This document shows, in pieces, positions 42,112 through 50,684 of a DNA stretch of 64,000 bases. The stretch spans positions 1 through 64,000 of the forward strand of contig NZ_FNFB01000022.1 of NCBI RefSeq assembly GCF_900100395.1, read 5' to 3'. The translations under genes were made by a program, and so were the position numbers. Positions within the stretch are counted from its first letter, which is position 1. Each line of letters opens with the position of its first letter. The DNA comes from Nonomuraea maritima (GTDB lineage: Bacteria; Actinomycetota; Actinomycetes; Streptosporangiales; Streptosporangiaceae). Below the pieces are notes generated by a model. That model saw only the letters and a list, made by a program, of their open reading frames with translations. It ran no database searches and was not told where the DNA came from.

Positions 42112-42226
42112 GGCGGAATCCCTCAACGCTCGAGCCTGTCTGGAGCGGCCAGGATAATACTGTTCACGAACAATGGACCATGGTGATCGCATTGTCAGGC
42201 CGTTTTTCGGTCGATACGGTTGGGCG

Positions 42227-42772
42227 TTATTCGGCCGGCCTGAACAAGGTGACGATGTCCTCGAACGCCACGACGAGGATGCCGGTGACCAGCCCGGCGG
42301 CACCCGCGAGCAGGGCGTACGGCACTTCGGGCGTGCCCGGTGCCGAGGTGCCGACCAGCCCGAGTACGGCGACGCAGGTGAGCATCAGGTTCCGCGTCAT
42401 GTGGCTCGCTCCCAGAGGCGTGCTCGACGCCCCGAAGCACCGGCAGGGAGCGCGGTTGCCGTGCTTCAGCGCCCGTCCGATCACCAGTGTGAAGGCGAGG
42501 AGGAGACAGCCGGCCAGGGCGAAGCCGGCCCAGCCCGCCACCCGCGCCGGGACGAGCAGCAGTACCGCGGCGACTGCCTCGGTCGTCACCACAGCGAGCG
42601 CCACCGGTCGCAGGAGAGGACCCGGCACCTGTTCGAGCCGGCGCAGCGAATGAACGAAGGCGAGCCAGGCGGACTTTCCGGATGCCTTGCCGAAGGCCGC
42701 CGTCAGGAAGACCGCCGCGAGCAAAATCCGGCACGCCACTTCCGCATACTGCACGGTGGCCAAATTATCCAC
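42227..42772 (-). CDS. MauE-like redox membrane protein (DoxX superfamily)
   Basis: 181 residues from GTG. Four hydrophobic helices. The conserved CxCFG motif appears as APCRCFGASSTPLGASH (about 111-127). AAFGKASGKSAWLAFVHSL near the start is typical of MauE. MauE is the membrane partner of MauD in disulfide formation during methylamine dehydrogenase maturation. First gene of the five-gene minus-strand cluster; 115 bases separate it from the MauD-like gene. Confidence 0.88.
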   Translation of the reverse strand: MDNLATVQYAEVACRILLAAVFLTAAFGKASGKSAWLAFVHSLRRLEQVPGPLLRPVALAVVTTEAVAAVLLLVPARVAGWAGFALAGCLLLAFTLVIGRALKHGNRAPCRCFGASSTPLGASHMTRNLMLTCVAVLGLVGTSAPGTPEVPYALLAGAAGLVTGILVVAFEDIVTLFRPAE

Positions 42773-42884
42773 TGTGCCCCGGTTTCACAATGATGGTGGA
42801 TGCCGGTCAAGCGCGGCACCAGGGTATATGGATCAGCTGTCCCGCGGTCGAGCCGACAAGGCACCGTCACGACGCGAAACGGCA

Positions 42885-43787
42885 CTACTGGCGCTCGTGA
42901 CGGGTTCGGTCTGAGGCCGTGAAGGTGCGGCGGCTGTGGTGGAGGAGTTCGCGTACGGCGGGGTTCGGGTTGTTGCGCCAGATCAGGGCGAGGAGGGCGG
43001 GTGCATCGACGTCGGTGAGGGGGAGGGCGATGAGTTGGCCGCGGTAAGCCGAGGCCATCGACTCGCTCAGCACCGCCACCCCGAGCCCGCGCGCAGCCAG
43101 GGCGGCGATGGCGTCGGCGGCGCCGGCCGCCAGTGAGATGACCGGCCGCAGGCCCTGCGCCGCGCACGCCTGGTCGAACAGCGTGCGCAGGCCGGTGCCC
43201 GGCGGCATGCACACGAGGGGATGGTCGATCAGCTCCCGCAGGGTGACCGTCCCGCGTGCCGCCAGCGGGTGAGCGGGCGGGACGGCGGCGACGAGCCGTT
43301 CGCTGACGATCGTCCAGGACTCCAGCCCGTCGGGCGGGGCGGTGGTGCCGACGAGCGCCAGGTCGACGGCGCCGTCGCGGACGGACTCCACGAGCCGGTC
43401 GGAGTTGTCCTCGAGCAGGGAGAGCCGCACGCCGGGATGCGCCGCGTGGAAGGCGGCGAGCGCGTCGAACAGCGGAGTGATCGTGCAGCCGTTCACCATG
43501 CCGACCGTGAGGCGTCCACTGATCAGGCCGGTGACGGCGCTCACCGCCTGCCCGACCGCCCCGGCGGCCGACAGCGCGGCGCGGGCGTGTTCGAGCGCGG
43601 CCTTGCCCGCGACGGTGAGTGTGGCCGTACGGGCGGAACGGTCGAACAACTCGGCGCCGAGCTCGCGTTCGAGGCGCCGGATCTGGGCGCTGACACCGGA
43701 CTGGCTGATGTGCACCCGCTCGGCGGCACGGGTGAAGCTCTGCTCCTCGGCGACCGCCACGAAGTACTCGAGCTGCCTGAGTTCCAT
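42885..43787 (-). CDS. LysR-family transcriptional regulator
   Basis: 300 residues. N-terminal winged HTH (ELRQLEYFVAVAEEQSFTRAAERVHISQSGVSAQIRRLERELGAELFDRS) and a type 2 periplasmic-binding-protein-like effector domain with two subdomains. It is divergent from the small SnoaL-like gene at 43859 (71-base gap), the usual layout of a LysR regulator and its target. It sits upstream of the MauE gene on the same strand, but the 112-base gap makes co-regulation uncertain. Confidence 0.92.
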   Translation of the reverse strand: MELRQLEYFVAVAEEQSFTRAAERVHISQSGVSAQIRRLERELGAELFDRSARTATLTVAGKAALEHARAALSAAGAVGQAVSAVTGLISGRLTVGMVNGCTITPLFDALAAFHAAHPGVRLSLLEDNSDRLVESVRDGAVDLALVGTTAPPDGLESWTIVSERLVAAVPPAHPLAARGTVTLRELIDHPLVCMPPGTGLRTLFDQACAAQGLRPVISLAAGAADAIAALAARGLGVAVLSESMASAYRGQLIALPLTDVDAPALLALIWRNNPNPAVRELLHHSRRTFTASDRTRHERQ

Positions 43788-43858
43788 GACTGCGGATTCT
43801 AGATCTCAGCACAACCAGCTGTTGGACTTCTGACAGTGGGGTCGGCAGGCTGACGGTC

Positions 43859-44227
43859 GTGACGGAATACGAGAAGGCCATGCGGCCGGAGGACATCACC
43901 CGGCTGTTCGTCGAACGCTCGAACGCCGGTGACGCGGCAGGGGTCGCGGCGCTGTACGAGGAGGACGCGGTGCTCGCGTACCCGCCGGGCAGCCGGACGG
44001 TGGGACGCGCGGCGATCCAGGAACTGTGGGAGAAGGTGCTGGCGAACCGGCCGCGGTTCGAGCCGGAGCAGCCGCTGCCGACGCTGGTCAGCGGCGACCT
44101 CACGCTGACCTCGACCCCGCCGAGGGACGGGGCCGGCGCCCGGGCCCAGGTCGTACGCCGCCAGTCGGACGGAAGCTGGCTGCGCGTGCTCGACCAGCCC
44201 GAGTTCGTCGCCCCCGACCGCCGCTGA
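43859..44227 (+). CDS. SnoaL-like (NTF2-fold) protein
   Basis: 122 residues from GTG. Cone-shaped NTF2 fold pattern: DITRLFVERSNAGDAAGVAALYEEDAVLAYPPG, then VGRAAIQELWEKVLANRP and terminal strands ending WLRVLDQPE. Such proteins are small isomerases, hydrolases or binding proteins. It is the likely target of the divergent LysR regulator. No conserved catalytic residues can be assigned. Confidence 0.82.
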   Translation: MTEYEKAMRPEDITRLFVERSNAGDAAGVAALYEEDAVLAYPPGSRTVGRAAIQELWEKVLANRPRFEPEQPLPTLVSGDLTLTSTPPRDGAGARAQVVRRQSDGSWLRVLDQPEFVAPDRR

Positions 44228-44374
44228 CCCCGCCCCCTCAACCGCGGACGCGCGCGGGTCAGCATGATCAGCTCCGCGGGCTCGGCCTCCGGATCGGCGG
44301 GGGCGAAGGTGAGCGTGGGCGGCACGGGTCGCGTGCGGTTTGAACTGCTCGGGGGCCGCGTACGTTTGGGGGGC

Positions 44375-45127
44375 ATGAGACTGCGATTGACCCTGCTCGT
44401 AGCCCTGCTGTCGCTGACGGCGGCCTGTGGCGGAGCGGGATCGGATATATCGGCGGCCGTGGCTGACGACGGGCCGGCGAAGCGGGTGGCCCTGTGGGGC
44501 GCCGAAGGCGGGTTCGTCACCGCCACCACGAACGTGCTGCGTCCACCGAGGGTGGTGGTGTACGACGACGGCGTGGTGATCGCCGACGCGAGCAAGCAGC
44601 TGAAGCTCAACGAGGACGAGGTGACCCGAACGGTCACCTCGATGGAGAAGTACCTGACCGGGCAGCCGCCGACCGCGTCGCCCAAGCCGGACGCGCCGGT
44701 GGTGTCGGACGTGCCGACCACCGTCCTCGGGGTGCAGGGCAAGGACGGGAAGATGGTGGAGGTCCGGGTCCCGGCCCTGGACCAGATCGCGCAGTACTAC
44801 CCGAAGGAGCTCCCGGAGGCGAAGAAGCTGATGGACGCCCTGGCAACCAAGGCCGCCGAGTCGGGCACCGACTATGTGGGCACCCGCATCCGCCTGGTCG
44901 CCGAGGGAGCCGAGTCGGCGGAGGGCAAGCCGTCGCCGTGGCCGGCCGGGGTCGAGGAGCCCTCGGGCACGGTCGACCCGGTCTGGCAGAAGGACCTCGA
45001 CGGTGCTGCGGCGACCGCGGTCACGAAGGCGGTCCCGGCCGGCCAGGAGTACGGCAAGTCGCTGTTCAGGACGAGCGCGGGAGCACTTTACGTGCTCACG
45101 TGGCGGTACCTGCTGCCGGACGAATAA
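44375..45127 (+). CDS. Putative lipoprotein, unknown function
   Basis: 250 residues from ATG at 44375. Lipobox LLSLTAACGGAG (Cys at about 19) after a Leu-rich signal. The mature part is acidic, with a repeated pattern of short strands (GGFVTATTNVLRPPRVVVYDDGVVIADAS) and then helices; it ends ALYVLTWRYLLPDE. No family recognised. Surface-anchored. Downstream DNA carries two 24-base GC-rich repeats. Confidence 0.75.
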   Translation: MRLRLTLLVALLSLTAACGGAGSDISAAVADDGPAKRVALWGAEGGFVTATTNVLRPPRVVVYDDGVVIADASKQLKLNEDEVTRTVTSMEKYLTGQPPTASPKPDAPVVSDVPTTVLGVQGKDGKMVEVRVPALDQIAQYYPKELPEAKKLMDALATKAAESGTDYVGTRIRLVAEGAESAEGKPSPWPAGVEEPSGTVDPVWQKDLDGAAATAVTKAVPAGQEYGKSLFRTSAGALYVLTWRYLLPDE

Positions 45128-45142
45128 CAGGGGCGGCGGCCT

Positions 45143-45241
45143 GCCTCCACCGAAAGGGGGTGGGCCTGTCGCATGGCGAGCCCTGGTTCCGGCGTCCTGG
45201 TCAGCGCCCGCGCGCCCGCCTCCACGCAAAGGGGGTGGGCC
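45143..45241 (+). repeat. Two 24-bp direct repeats
   Basis: The 24-mers at 45143-45166 and 45218-45241, both starting GCCTCCAC and ending GGGGGTGGGCC, differ at two bases and lie 75 bases apart. Each can fold through CCACC/GGTGG pairing, possibly serving as terminator-like structures between the two lipoprotein genes. Confidence 0.55.
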
Positions 45242-45355
45242 GGCCGCACCGGCGCTCCCGTGGCCGGTGCGGCCGGTTGTCCCACGCGGGAACCTGTGCG
45301 AGGGCGGCGGTGTAGAGGTAGCGACTATGCACGCGACCTGACACGGGAGTCACCC

Positions 45356-45802
45356 ATGCTTCGCTCCGCCCTCACCCTGGCCCTGGCCTGTTCCCTGCTG
45401 GTGGGGTGTGCCGAACAGTCGGCCGGTGGATGTCCTGACCGGTTGTCGCCGGAGCCGTTGCCCACCTGGGCCCGTACGGGGTTCCGGCCGCCTGAGACCC
45501 CGATGCCGTACGTCCTGGGCGACCAGGGGGACATCGCGGCCGTGGTCTTCGGCAATCCGTTGCTGTCGCCGCCGGGCAAGGACTACAGCAACAAGATCCT
45601 GTGGGTGTCGAGGGTGTCCCAGGACAGGGATCCCCTGCGGATCGAGGCGCGCCTCGACGGTTCTGGCGAGCCTGTCATGCGCGAGGTGCGCGGCGGTCCC
45701 GGCCCGTCGGGCATCGACCTGCCGCAGGCGGGCTGCTGGCACCTGACGTTGCGCTGGTCCGGCCACGTCGACACCCTCAGGCTGCGCTACGTCAAGCCGT
45801 GA
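45356..45802 (+). CDS. Putative lipoprotein
   Basis: 148 residues from ATG at 45356 (GGGAG upstream). Signal and lipobox LALACSLLVGCAEQ (Cys about 17). The mature part has four further Cys or Gly-rich turns and a beta-rich core (WVSRVSQDRDPLRIEARLDGSG … PSGIDLPQAGCWHLTLRWSGHVDTLRLRY) that looks Ig-like. This C-W-x-L-x-L-x-W-x-G-x-x-D pattern recurs in actinomycete secreted proteins of unknown role. Confidence 0.75.
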   Translation: MLRSALTLALACSLLVGCAEQSAGGCPDRLSPEPLPTWARTGFRPPETPMPYVLGDQGDIAAVVFGNPLLSPPGKDYSNKILWVSRVSQDRDPLRIEARLDGSGEPVMREVRGGPGPSGIDLPQAGCWHLTLRWSGHVDTLRLRYVKP

Positions 45803-45925
45803 CGGCCCGCGCCGACAGAAGACGCGCACCACCAGGACGCGCGCCGCCAGAAGACGCATGCCGTGACGGGCGGGGCGGTGGATGCCACTCGGGGAAGTGC
45901 CGCCGCGCCCGTCACGTGCTTGGGG

Positions 45926-46519
45926 TTACGCCGGGCCGGGCTCGATGGCGCGGCCGCCGCCGAAGGCCTTCACGCGGCAGTCGTTCTGGATCTTGGTGAT
46001 GTCGACGCCGTCCGCGGGAACGCTCGCGTACTGCCAGCCGAGCTTGGCGGGGGCGGGCCTCTTGACGAGGTGGACGTCGAAGCCGTGGTCCTGCAGGCAC
46101 TTGGCCTCGATGCGGACGCTCTTGGCGTAGTTCGGGTTCTTGGCCGGGTCGAGCTCCGGCGGCAGCAGCGGCCGCAGGTGCTCGCAGGCGGCGCGCGCGG
46201 ACTTCTCCGCCGCCTTCGACCAGGTGCCCTTGCTCGGCATGCCGTGCTCGGTCAGGCAGCCGGCGTACGCGGCGCGGAACTTGCGCACCTCGGCGGGGGA
46301 GCTGTCCAGACGCAGCTGCGGGCGGGACTTCGCGGCCTCGGCGGGCTTCTGCTTCGCGGCCGTCCTGGCGGTCTGGGCGGCGGGCGCGGGGGCGGGGGAG
46401 CTGGGGCCGCTCGCCGCCTCGGCGGCGCTGCAGGCGGTGAGGAGGCCGCAGGCGAGGGCGGCGAGGGAAAGAGCGGCGGCGTGCCGTGCGGACACGCGCT
46501 GCTGGGTTCGGTTGCTCAT
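45926..46519 (-). CDS. Putative lipoprotein, Cys-containing
   Basis: 197 residues. Signal with lipobox ALACGLLTACSAAE (Cys about 30), an Ala/Pro-rich linker, then a helical domain with conserved-looking pairs FRAAYAGCLTEHGM, ARAACEHLRPLLP, VRIEAKCLQDHGFDV and IQNDCRVKAFGG. The four Cys-centred helical repeats suggest two disulfides. It is similar in style to actinobacterial sensor-associated lipoproteins and lies divergent from the OmpR-type regulator gene (103-base gap), so it may feed into that system. Confidence 0.72.
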   Translation of the reverse strand: MSNRTQQRVSARHAAALSLAALACGLLTACSAAEAASGPSSPAPAPAAQTARTAAKQKPAEAAKSRPQLRLDSSPAEVRKFRAAYAGCLTEHGMPSKGTWSKAAEKSARAACEHLRPLLPPELDPAKNPNYAKSVRIEAKCLQDHGFDVHLVKRPAPAKLGWQYASVPADGVDITKIQNDCRVKAFGGGRAIEPGPA

Positions 46520-46622
46520 GCCGGAGAGATTGGTGGAGCAATGTCAGGAAGTTGTCAGGATCCCTTGGTCGGCCGATGAGCAGGGGCGAGGTGGTCCCGA
46601 GGCCGACCTAGTATCGCCAACT

Positions 46623-47342
46623 GTGGGTGCATATGTCCTGGTGGCAGAGGACGACGTCAAGCAGGCCGAGCTCATCCGTCGCTACCTGGAGCGGGAGGGC
46701 CACGAGGTCGCCGCCGTCCATGACGGCCGCGCGGCGCTGGAGTCGGTACGCCGTCGAGCCCCCGACCTGCTGGTGCTCGACGTGATGATGCCCAGGGTCG
46801 ACGGGCTGGACGTCTGCCGCGTCCTGCGCGCCGAGTCGGACCTCCCGGTGCTGATGCTGACCGCCCGCTCCACCGAGGACGACCTGCTGCTCGGCCTCGA
46901 CCTCGGCGCGGACGACTACATGACCAAGCCGTACAGCCCGCGCGAGCTGATGGCCCGCGTCCGCACGCTGCTCAGGCGCGCCCGCACCGCCGCCGCGCCG
47001 GCCCTGTCGCCCGCGCCGGTGCTGCGGGCCGGCGCCCTGGTCGTGGACCCGGCCCGGCACGAGGTCAGCGTGGACGGCGTGCCCGTCGAGTGCACCCCCG
47101 GCGAGTTCGCGGTGCTGGAGCTGCTCGCCACCCAGCCAGGACGGGTGTTCACCCGCGAACAGATCCTCGCCCAGCTGCACGGGTTCGACCGTTACATCAC
47201 CTCCCGCACCGTGGACGTCCACGTGATGAACCTCCGCAGGAAGATCGAGCCCACACCACGGCGTCCGGTACGGCTCGTCACCGTCTACGGGGTGGGCTAC
47301 AAGCTCGCCGACGACCGGCGGGACCCGCGCGATGCGGGCTGA
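46623..47342 (+). CDS. OmpR/PhoB-type response regulator
   Basis: 239 residues from GTG at 46623. Receiver domain VLVAEDDVKQAELI, acceptor Asp in LLVLDVMMPRVDG (about 52), Thr in MLTARS and Lys in DYMTKPYSPREL (about 102). C-terminal winged helix with TPGEFAVLELLATQPGRVFTREQIL and a RTVDVHVMNLRRKIE recognition helix. Overlaps the kinase gene by 11 bases. Confidence 0.94.
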   Translation: MGAYVLVAEDDVKQAELIRRYLEREGHEVAAVHDGRAALESVRRRAPDLLVLDVMMPRVDGLDVCRVLRAESDLPVLMLTARSTEDDLLLGLDLGADDYMTKPYSPRELMARVRTLLRRARTAAAPALSPAPVLRAGALVVDPARHEVSVDGVPVECTPGEFAVLELLATQPGRVFTREQILAQLHGFDRYITSRTVDVHVMNLRRKIEPTPRRPVRLVTVYGVGYKLADDRRDPRDAG

Positions 47343-49299
47343 CGTGCCGCTGCACCGCAGCCTGCTGCTGCGGCTGCTCGCGGTGTCGGTGCTGGTGTCG
47401 GTCTGCTCGATCGCGGCGACGGCCTGGCTGACCGCGCGGAGCACCACCGTGGCGATCAGGCAGGAACAGGGACAGGCGCTCGCCGACGACGCCCGCACGT
47501 ACGACACCCTGCTCGGCTACGCGGCCACCCATCCCGGCTGGGACGGCGCGGAGAAGGTGGTGCGGCAGCTGGCGCGCGAGACCGGTCGTCGCGTCACGAT
47601 CACCACGGAGCAGCGCGTGCCGCTCGTGGACTCCGACGACGGGCCGCCCGCGACCCTGCCCGCCCGGCCGACCGCGTCGATCGACCCGCTGCACGTCGAC
47701 ACGGTGCTCGCGGCCGGCGCGTCGCAGGACACGCCCTTGACGGACGCGTCGCAGGACACGCCCCTGGCGGATGCGCCGCAGGACACGCCCAGGCCACAGG
47801 CGCCACAAGGCTCGATGGATGCGCCACAAGGCGCGTCCTTGGCGGGGACGCCGCAAGGTGGGATGCCCGACCACATCGACCCGCGCGCCGTGGGCCCCTT
47901 CCTGCTGCCGTCGAAGGAGCGCGACGCGCTGCGTATCGCCGCCGAGCGGCGCGCCGCCTGCCTGCGCAACTCCTTCGGCGCCGTCGCCGCCATCGCCTAC
48001 AGCCCGAGCGGACGGCCTGTGCTGGACCCTGGACAGGCGCGCCCGTACGCGGACACGCGGTGCGTGAGCGCGGTTCTCAACCAGCCGACCGCCACGGAGG
48101 CCAAGGCGCTCAAGGCGCTGCAGAAGCTCGTCGACAGCTGCCTGACGCGACGGCACGAGCCGCATGTGCGGCTCAACCTCGGCTTCACCTGGACGCGGCT
48201 GCCCGCGGCCGTTCCCGCCGAGGCGGCGCCGGACGACGCCTTCCACGGCGACGCCGTCCAGGAATGCGTCACCGGCAGCCGCCGCGAGCAGCTCGCGCCG
48301 TACGTCGCCCCGCCCGCGCTGCTCTTCATCAGCAGCCGCGCCGGCGACATGTCGACCGTCTTCGACCTGTCGCCGGAGAACCAGGCCCGCATCGCCGGCG
48401 TCGCCGCCCTCGTGCTGCTGATCACCGTGACCGCGAGCGTCACGGCAGGAACCCGGCTGAGCCGCCCCCTGCGGGCGCTCACCGACGCCGTACGGAACAT
48501 GGAGGAAGGGCGCGCCGCCCGCGTCGAGGTCAGAGGGAAGGACGAGATCGGCAAACTCGCCGCGGCCTTCAACGCCATGGCCGAGCGGCGCGAGCGGCTG
48601 GAGGAGCTGCGCAAGGCGATGGTCGGTGACGTCGCCCACGAGCTGCGGACGCCGCTCAGCAACATCCGCGGCTGGCTGGAGGCCACCCAGGACGGGATCG
48701 CCGACCCCGACCCGGAACTCGTGTCGTCGCTGCTGGAGGAGGCTCTGCTGCTCCAGCACATCATCGACGACCTCCAGGACCTCGCGGTGGCCGACGCGGG
48801 CGAGCTGCGGGTGCACGCCGAGCCGGTCGAGGTGGCCGACCTGCTGGCCCAGGTCGCGACCGCGCACCGGGGCGGCGCGGAGGCGGCCGGCGTCACGCTC
48901 GTGACACGGGCCGACGGCCGGCTCCGGCTGGTCGCCGACCCCGTGCGACTGCGCCAGGCGGTGGGCAACCTCGTCTCGAACGCCGTACGGCACACCCCGC
49001 CCGGCGGCACCGTGAGGTTGCTCGCCCGCCGCGACGGCGGTGACGTGGTGATCGACGTCGCCGACACCGGCAGCGGGATCGCGCCCGACGACCTTCCGCT
49101 GGTCTTCGAACGGTTCTGGCGGGTGGAGAAGTCGCGCAGCAGGCGGAGCGGGGGCAGCGGGCTCGGCCTGCCCATCGCCCGCAAGCTCGCCGAGGCCCAC
49201 GGCGGGTCGCTCAGCGCCACCAGCGTCGTCGGCGAGGGCTCGACCTTCACGCTTCGGCTGCCCGCGCACGATCACGCCTGGGAGAGCAGCGAGGCGTAG
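47332..49299 (+). CDS. HAMP-containing sensor histidine kinase with a repeat-expanded sensor
   Basis: 655 residues. TM1 (about 12-32), a 330-residue extracytoplasmic sensor, TM2 (GVAALVLLITVTASVTAG about 360), HAMP, then HisKA with MVGDVAHELRTPLSNIRG (His about 434). HATPase follows: N box LRQAVGNLVSNAVRHTP, G1 DVADTGSGIAPDD and G2 GSGLGLPIARKLAEAHGG. The sensor contains a tandem SQDTPL / PQG repeat stretch (about 130-175), encoded by 27-base DNA repeats. Four cysteines lie in the rest of the sensor. Pairs with the regulator upstream; its 3' end overlaps the convergent gene by 28 bases. Confidence 0.92.
   Translation: MRADVPLHRSLLLRLLAVSVLVSVCSIAATAWLTARSTTVAIRQEQGQALADDARTYDTLLGYAATHPGWDGAEKVVRQLARETGRRVTITTEQRVPLVDSDDGPPATLPARPTASIDPLHVDTVLAAGASQDTPLTDASQDTPLADAPQDTPRPQAPQGSMDAPQGASLAGTPQGGMPDHIDPRAVGPFLLPSKERDALRIAAERRAACLRNSFGAVAAIAYSPSGRPVLDPGQARPYADTRCVSAVLNQPTATEAKALKALQKLVDSCLTRRHEPHVRLNLGFTWTRLPAAVPAEAAPDDAFHGDAVQECVTGSRREQLAPYVAPPALLFISSRAGDMSTVFDLSPENQARIAGVAALVLLITVTASVTAGTRLSRPLRALTDAVRNMEEGRAARVEVRGKDEIGKLAAAFNAMAERRERLEELRKAMVGDVAHELRTPLSNIRGWLEATQDGIADPDPELVSSLLEEALLLQHIIDDLQDLAVADAGELRVHAEPVEVADLLAQVATAHRGGAEAAGVTLVTRADGRLRLVADPVRLRQAVGNLVSNAVRHTPPGGTVRLLARRDGGDVVIDVADTGSGIAPDDLPLVFERFWRVEKSRSRRSGGSGLGLPIARKLAEAHGGSLSATSVVGEGSTFTLRLPAHDHAWESSEA
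47719..47847 (+). repeat. 27-bp tandem repeat inside the kinase gene
   Basis: Units start GCGTCGCAGGACACGCCC at 47719 and 47746, GCGCCGCAGGACACGCCC at 47773, then degenerate GCGCCACAAGG units at 47800 (21 bases) and 47821 (27 bases). All lengths are multiples of three, so copy-number change keeps the frame and alters only sensor length. Confidence 0.8.
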
Positions 49300-50684
49300 G
49301 CGCTGGAGTGCTGCTGCCCGGACATGAACGAGACGAACTGCCTGACGAACGCGCCGCGCGAGTAACTCGTGCCGCCGCCGTCGGCGAGGTCGCGCTGGAA
49401 GGCCGTACGGAACAGATTGTGGTACTCGTCGGCGTCGATCGCCCCGTCGTCGTCGGCGTCGGTGACGTCGAACAGCACGTCGGCGACCTTGATGAGCCCC
49501 GAGCCGGGCAGCGAGGCGGCCGCCGCGGCGTACTCGTGGCGGGTGACGCGCCCGTCGCCGTCGCCGTCGAGGGCGGTCTGCAGCTCCCGCCACCAGGCCG
49601 CGTACGCCTGGAACAGTCGCTCCTCGTCGTGCTCGCCGAGGTCGAGCCGGGTGGCGACCTCTCGGGCCATGGCGGCGAGGTCGGGCCAGCGCAGGTAGCC
49701 GTCACCGGTCTGGTCGAGGACCTCGGCGAAGAACCGGTCGGCCGAGCGGACCGTCTCGCCGTCGTCCTCGGCGGCGGGGGTGAGCAGGCGGACGAGGGCC
49801 GCGGCCTTGCCCGCCTGGCGGCGTACGGACGCCCAGGGGTCGGCGCCCGCGCCGGCCAGGCCCATGAAGGTCTCGACGCGGGTCAGGCTCTCGGGCAGGT
49901 AGCGGGTGGCGAGCGCGGCGGCGAGGTAGGTGGACCGCATGAGCGTGCGCGCCCCCGGCAGGTCGGGCAGGGCCACCCGCCGGCTGAAGGACTCGGGGAG
50001 CGAGGCGACGATGATCGCGGTGGCCAGCGGGCCGGCCACGGACCGGCCCATGACCCACAGCTCGGGACGGGCGCGCAGCGCCGGCGGCGCGGGCACGTCG
50101 GCGAGCAGCCGGTAGAGGATGACGCCGACCGCCTCGTTGTTCTCGAGGCGGTGCTCGACGACGTGGTCGTAGTAGGGCCAGAACTCGGGCAGCGTGGCGG
50201 GCAGCCGGTCGCTGCCGCCGTCGATCAGGGCGAGGAACGTGCGGTGCTCGTCGTAGAGCCGCCGCATCGCGTCGGCGTCGAGCACCTCGCCGCCCAGCCG
50301 GCACATCGTCACCGTCGACTCGAAGAGGGTGGCCACCACCCAGGCGCGCGCGTCGCGGTCGGTCGCGTCGTAGGGGCGGCCCTGCGCGTCGGTGCCGGAC
50401 ATGCGGGCGTGGAGCCGGTTGAGCCTGACCACCTCGCGGTCGCGTACGCGCGGATCGGGGTCGAGGATCCGGCGCGCGCTCGTGGCGGTGTTGCGCAGCC
50501 GCCGCCACGGGTGCGTGAGGAACGTGGAATGCTCCATCAGCGCCGCGCCGATCTGTGGATGGGCGGCCTCCAGCAGCGTCGCCCGGACGACCGGGAGGGC
50601 CCAGCGTGCCTGGCCGACCAGGCGGCGCAGGATCGAGTCTGGCCCGAAGACGTCGGCGCTCTCCTGGGGGGTGGTGCGGCTCAT
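49272..50684 (-). CDS. DUF2236/MpaB-family oxygenase fused to EF-hands
   Basis: 470 residues from ATG at 50684, overlapping the prenyltransferase stop (ATGA). Residues about 20-300 match the DUF2236 fold of MpaB and the rubber oxygenase Lcp: LLEAAHPQIGAALMEH, WRRLRNTA (Arg/Thr pair) and VVRLNRLHARMSG (likely haem His). The segment usually WVHATL reads WVVATL here. Residues about 320-440 carry EF-hand loops DQTGDGYLRWPD, DGDGDGRVTRHE and DADDDGAIDADE, the D-x-D-x-D-G pattern intact in the last two. Known relatives oxidatively cleave isoprenoid chains. The fusion suggests Ca2+-dependent activity. No signal peptide. Confidence 0.82.
   Translation of the reverse strand: MSRTTPQESADVFGPDSILRRLVGQARWALPVVRATLLEAAHPQIGAALMEHSTFLTHPWRRLRNTATSARRILDPDPRVRDREVVRLNRLHARMSGTDAQGRPYDATDRDARAWVVATLFESTVTMCRLGGEVLDADAMRRLYDEHRTFLALIDGGSDRLPATLPEFWPYYDHVVEHRLENNEAVGVILYRLLADVPAPPALRARPELWVMGRSVAGPLATAIIVASLPESFSRRVALPDLPGARTLMRSTYLAAALATRYLPESLTRVETFMGLAGAGADPWASVRRQAGKAAALVRLLTPAAEDDGETVRSADRFFAEVLDQTGDGYLRWPDLAAMAREVATRLDLGEHDEERLFQAYAAWWRELQTALDGDGDGRVTRHEYAAAAASLPGSGLIKVADVLFDVTDADDDGAIDADEYHNLFRTAFQRDLADGGGTSYSRGAFVRQFVSFMSGQQHSSAYASLLSQA

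Noticed and set aside
38843..42772. Methylamine dehydrogenase (mau) locus
   Set aside because: Only MauD- and MauE-like genes are present; no large or light subunit, MauG or amicyanin gene, and the Cys-rich peptide is much shorter than the light chain.
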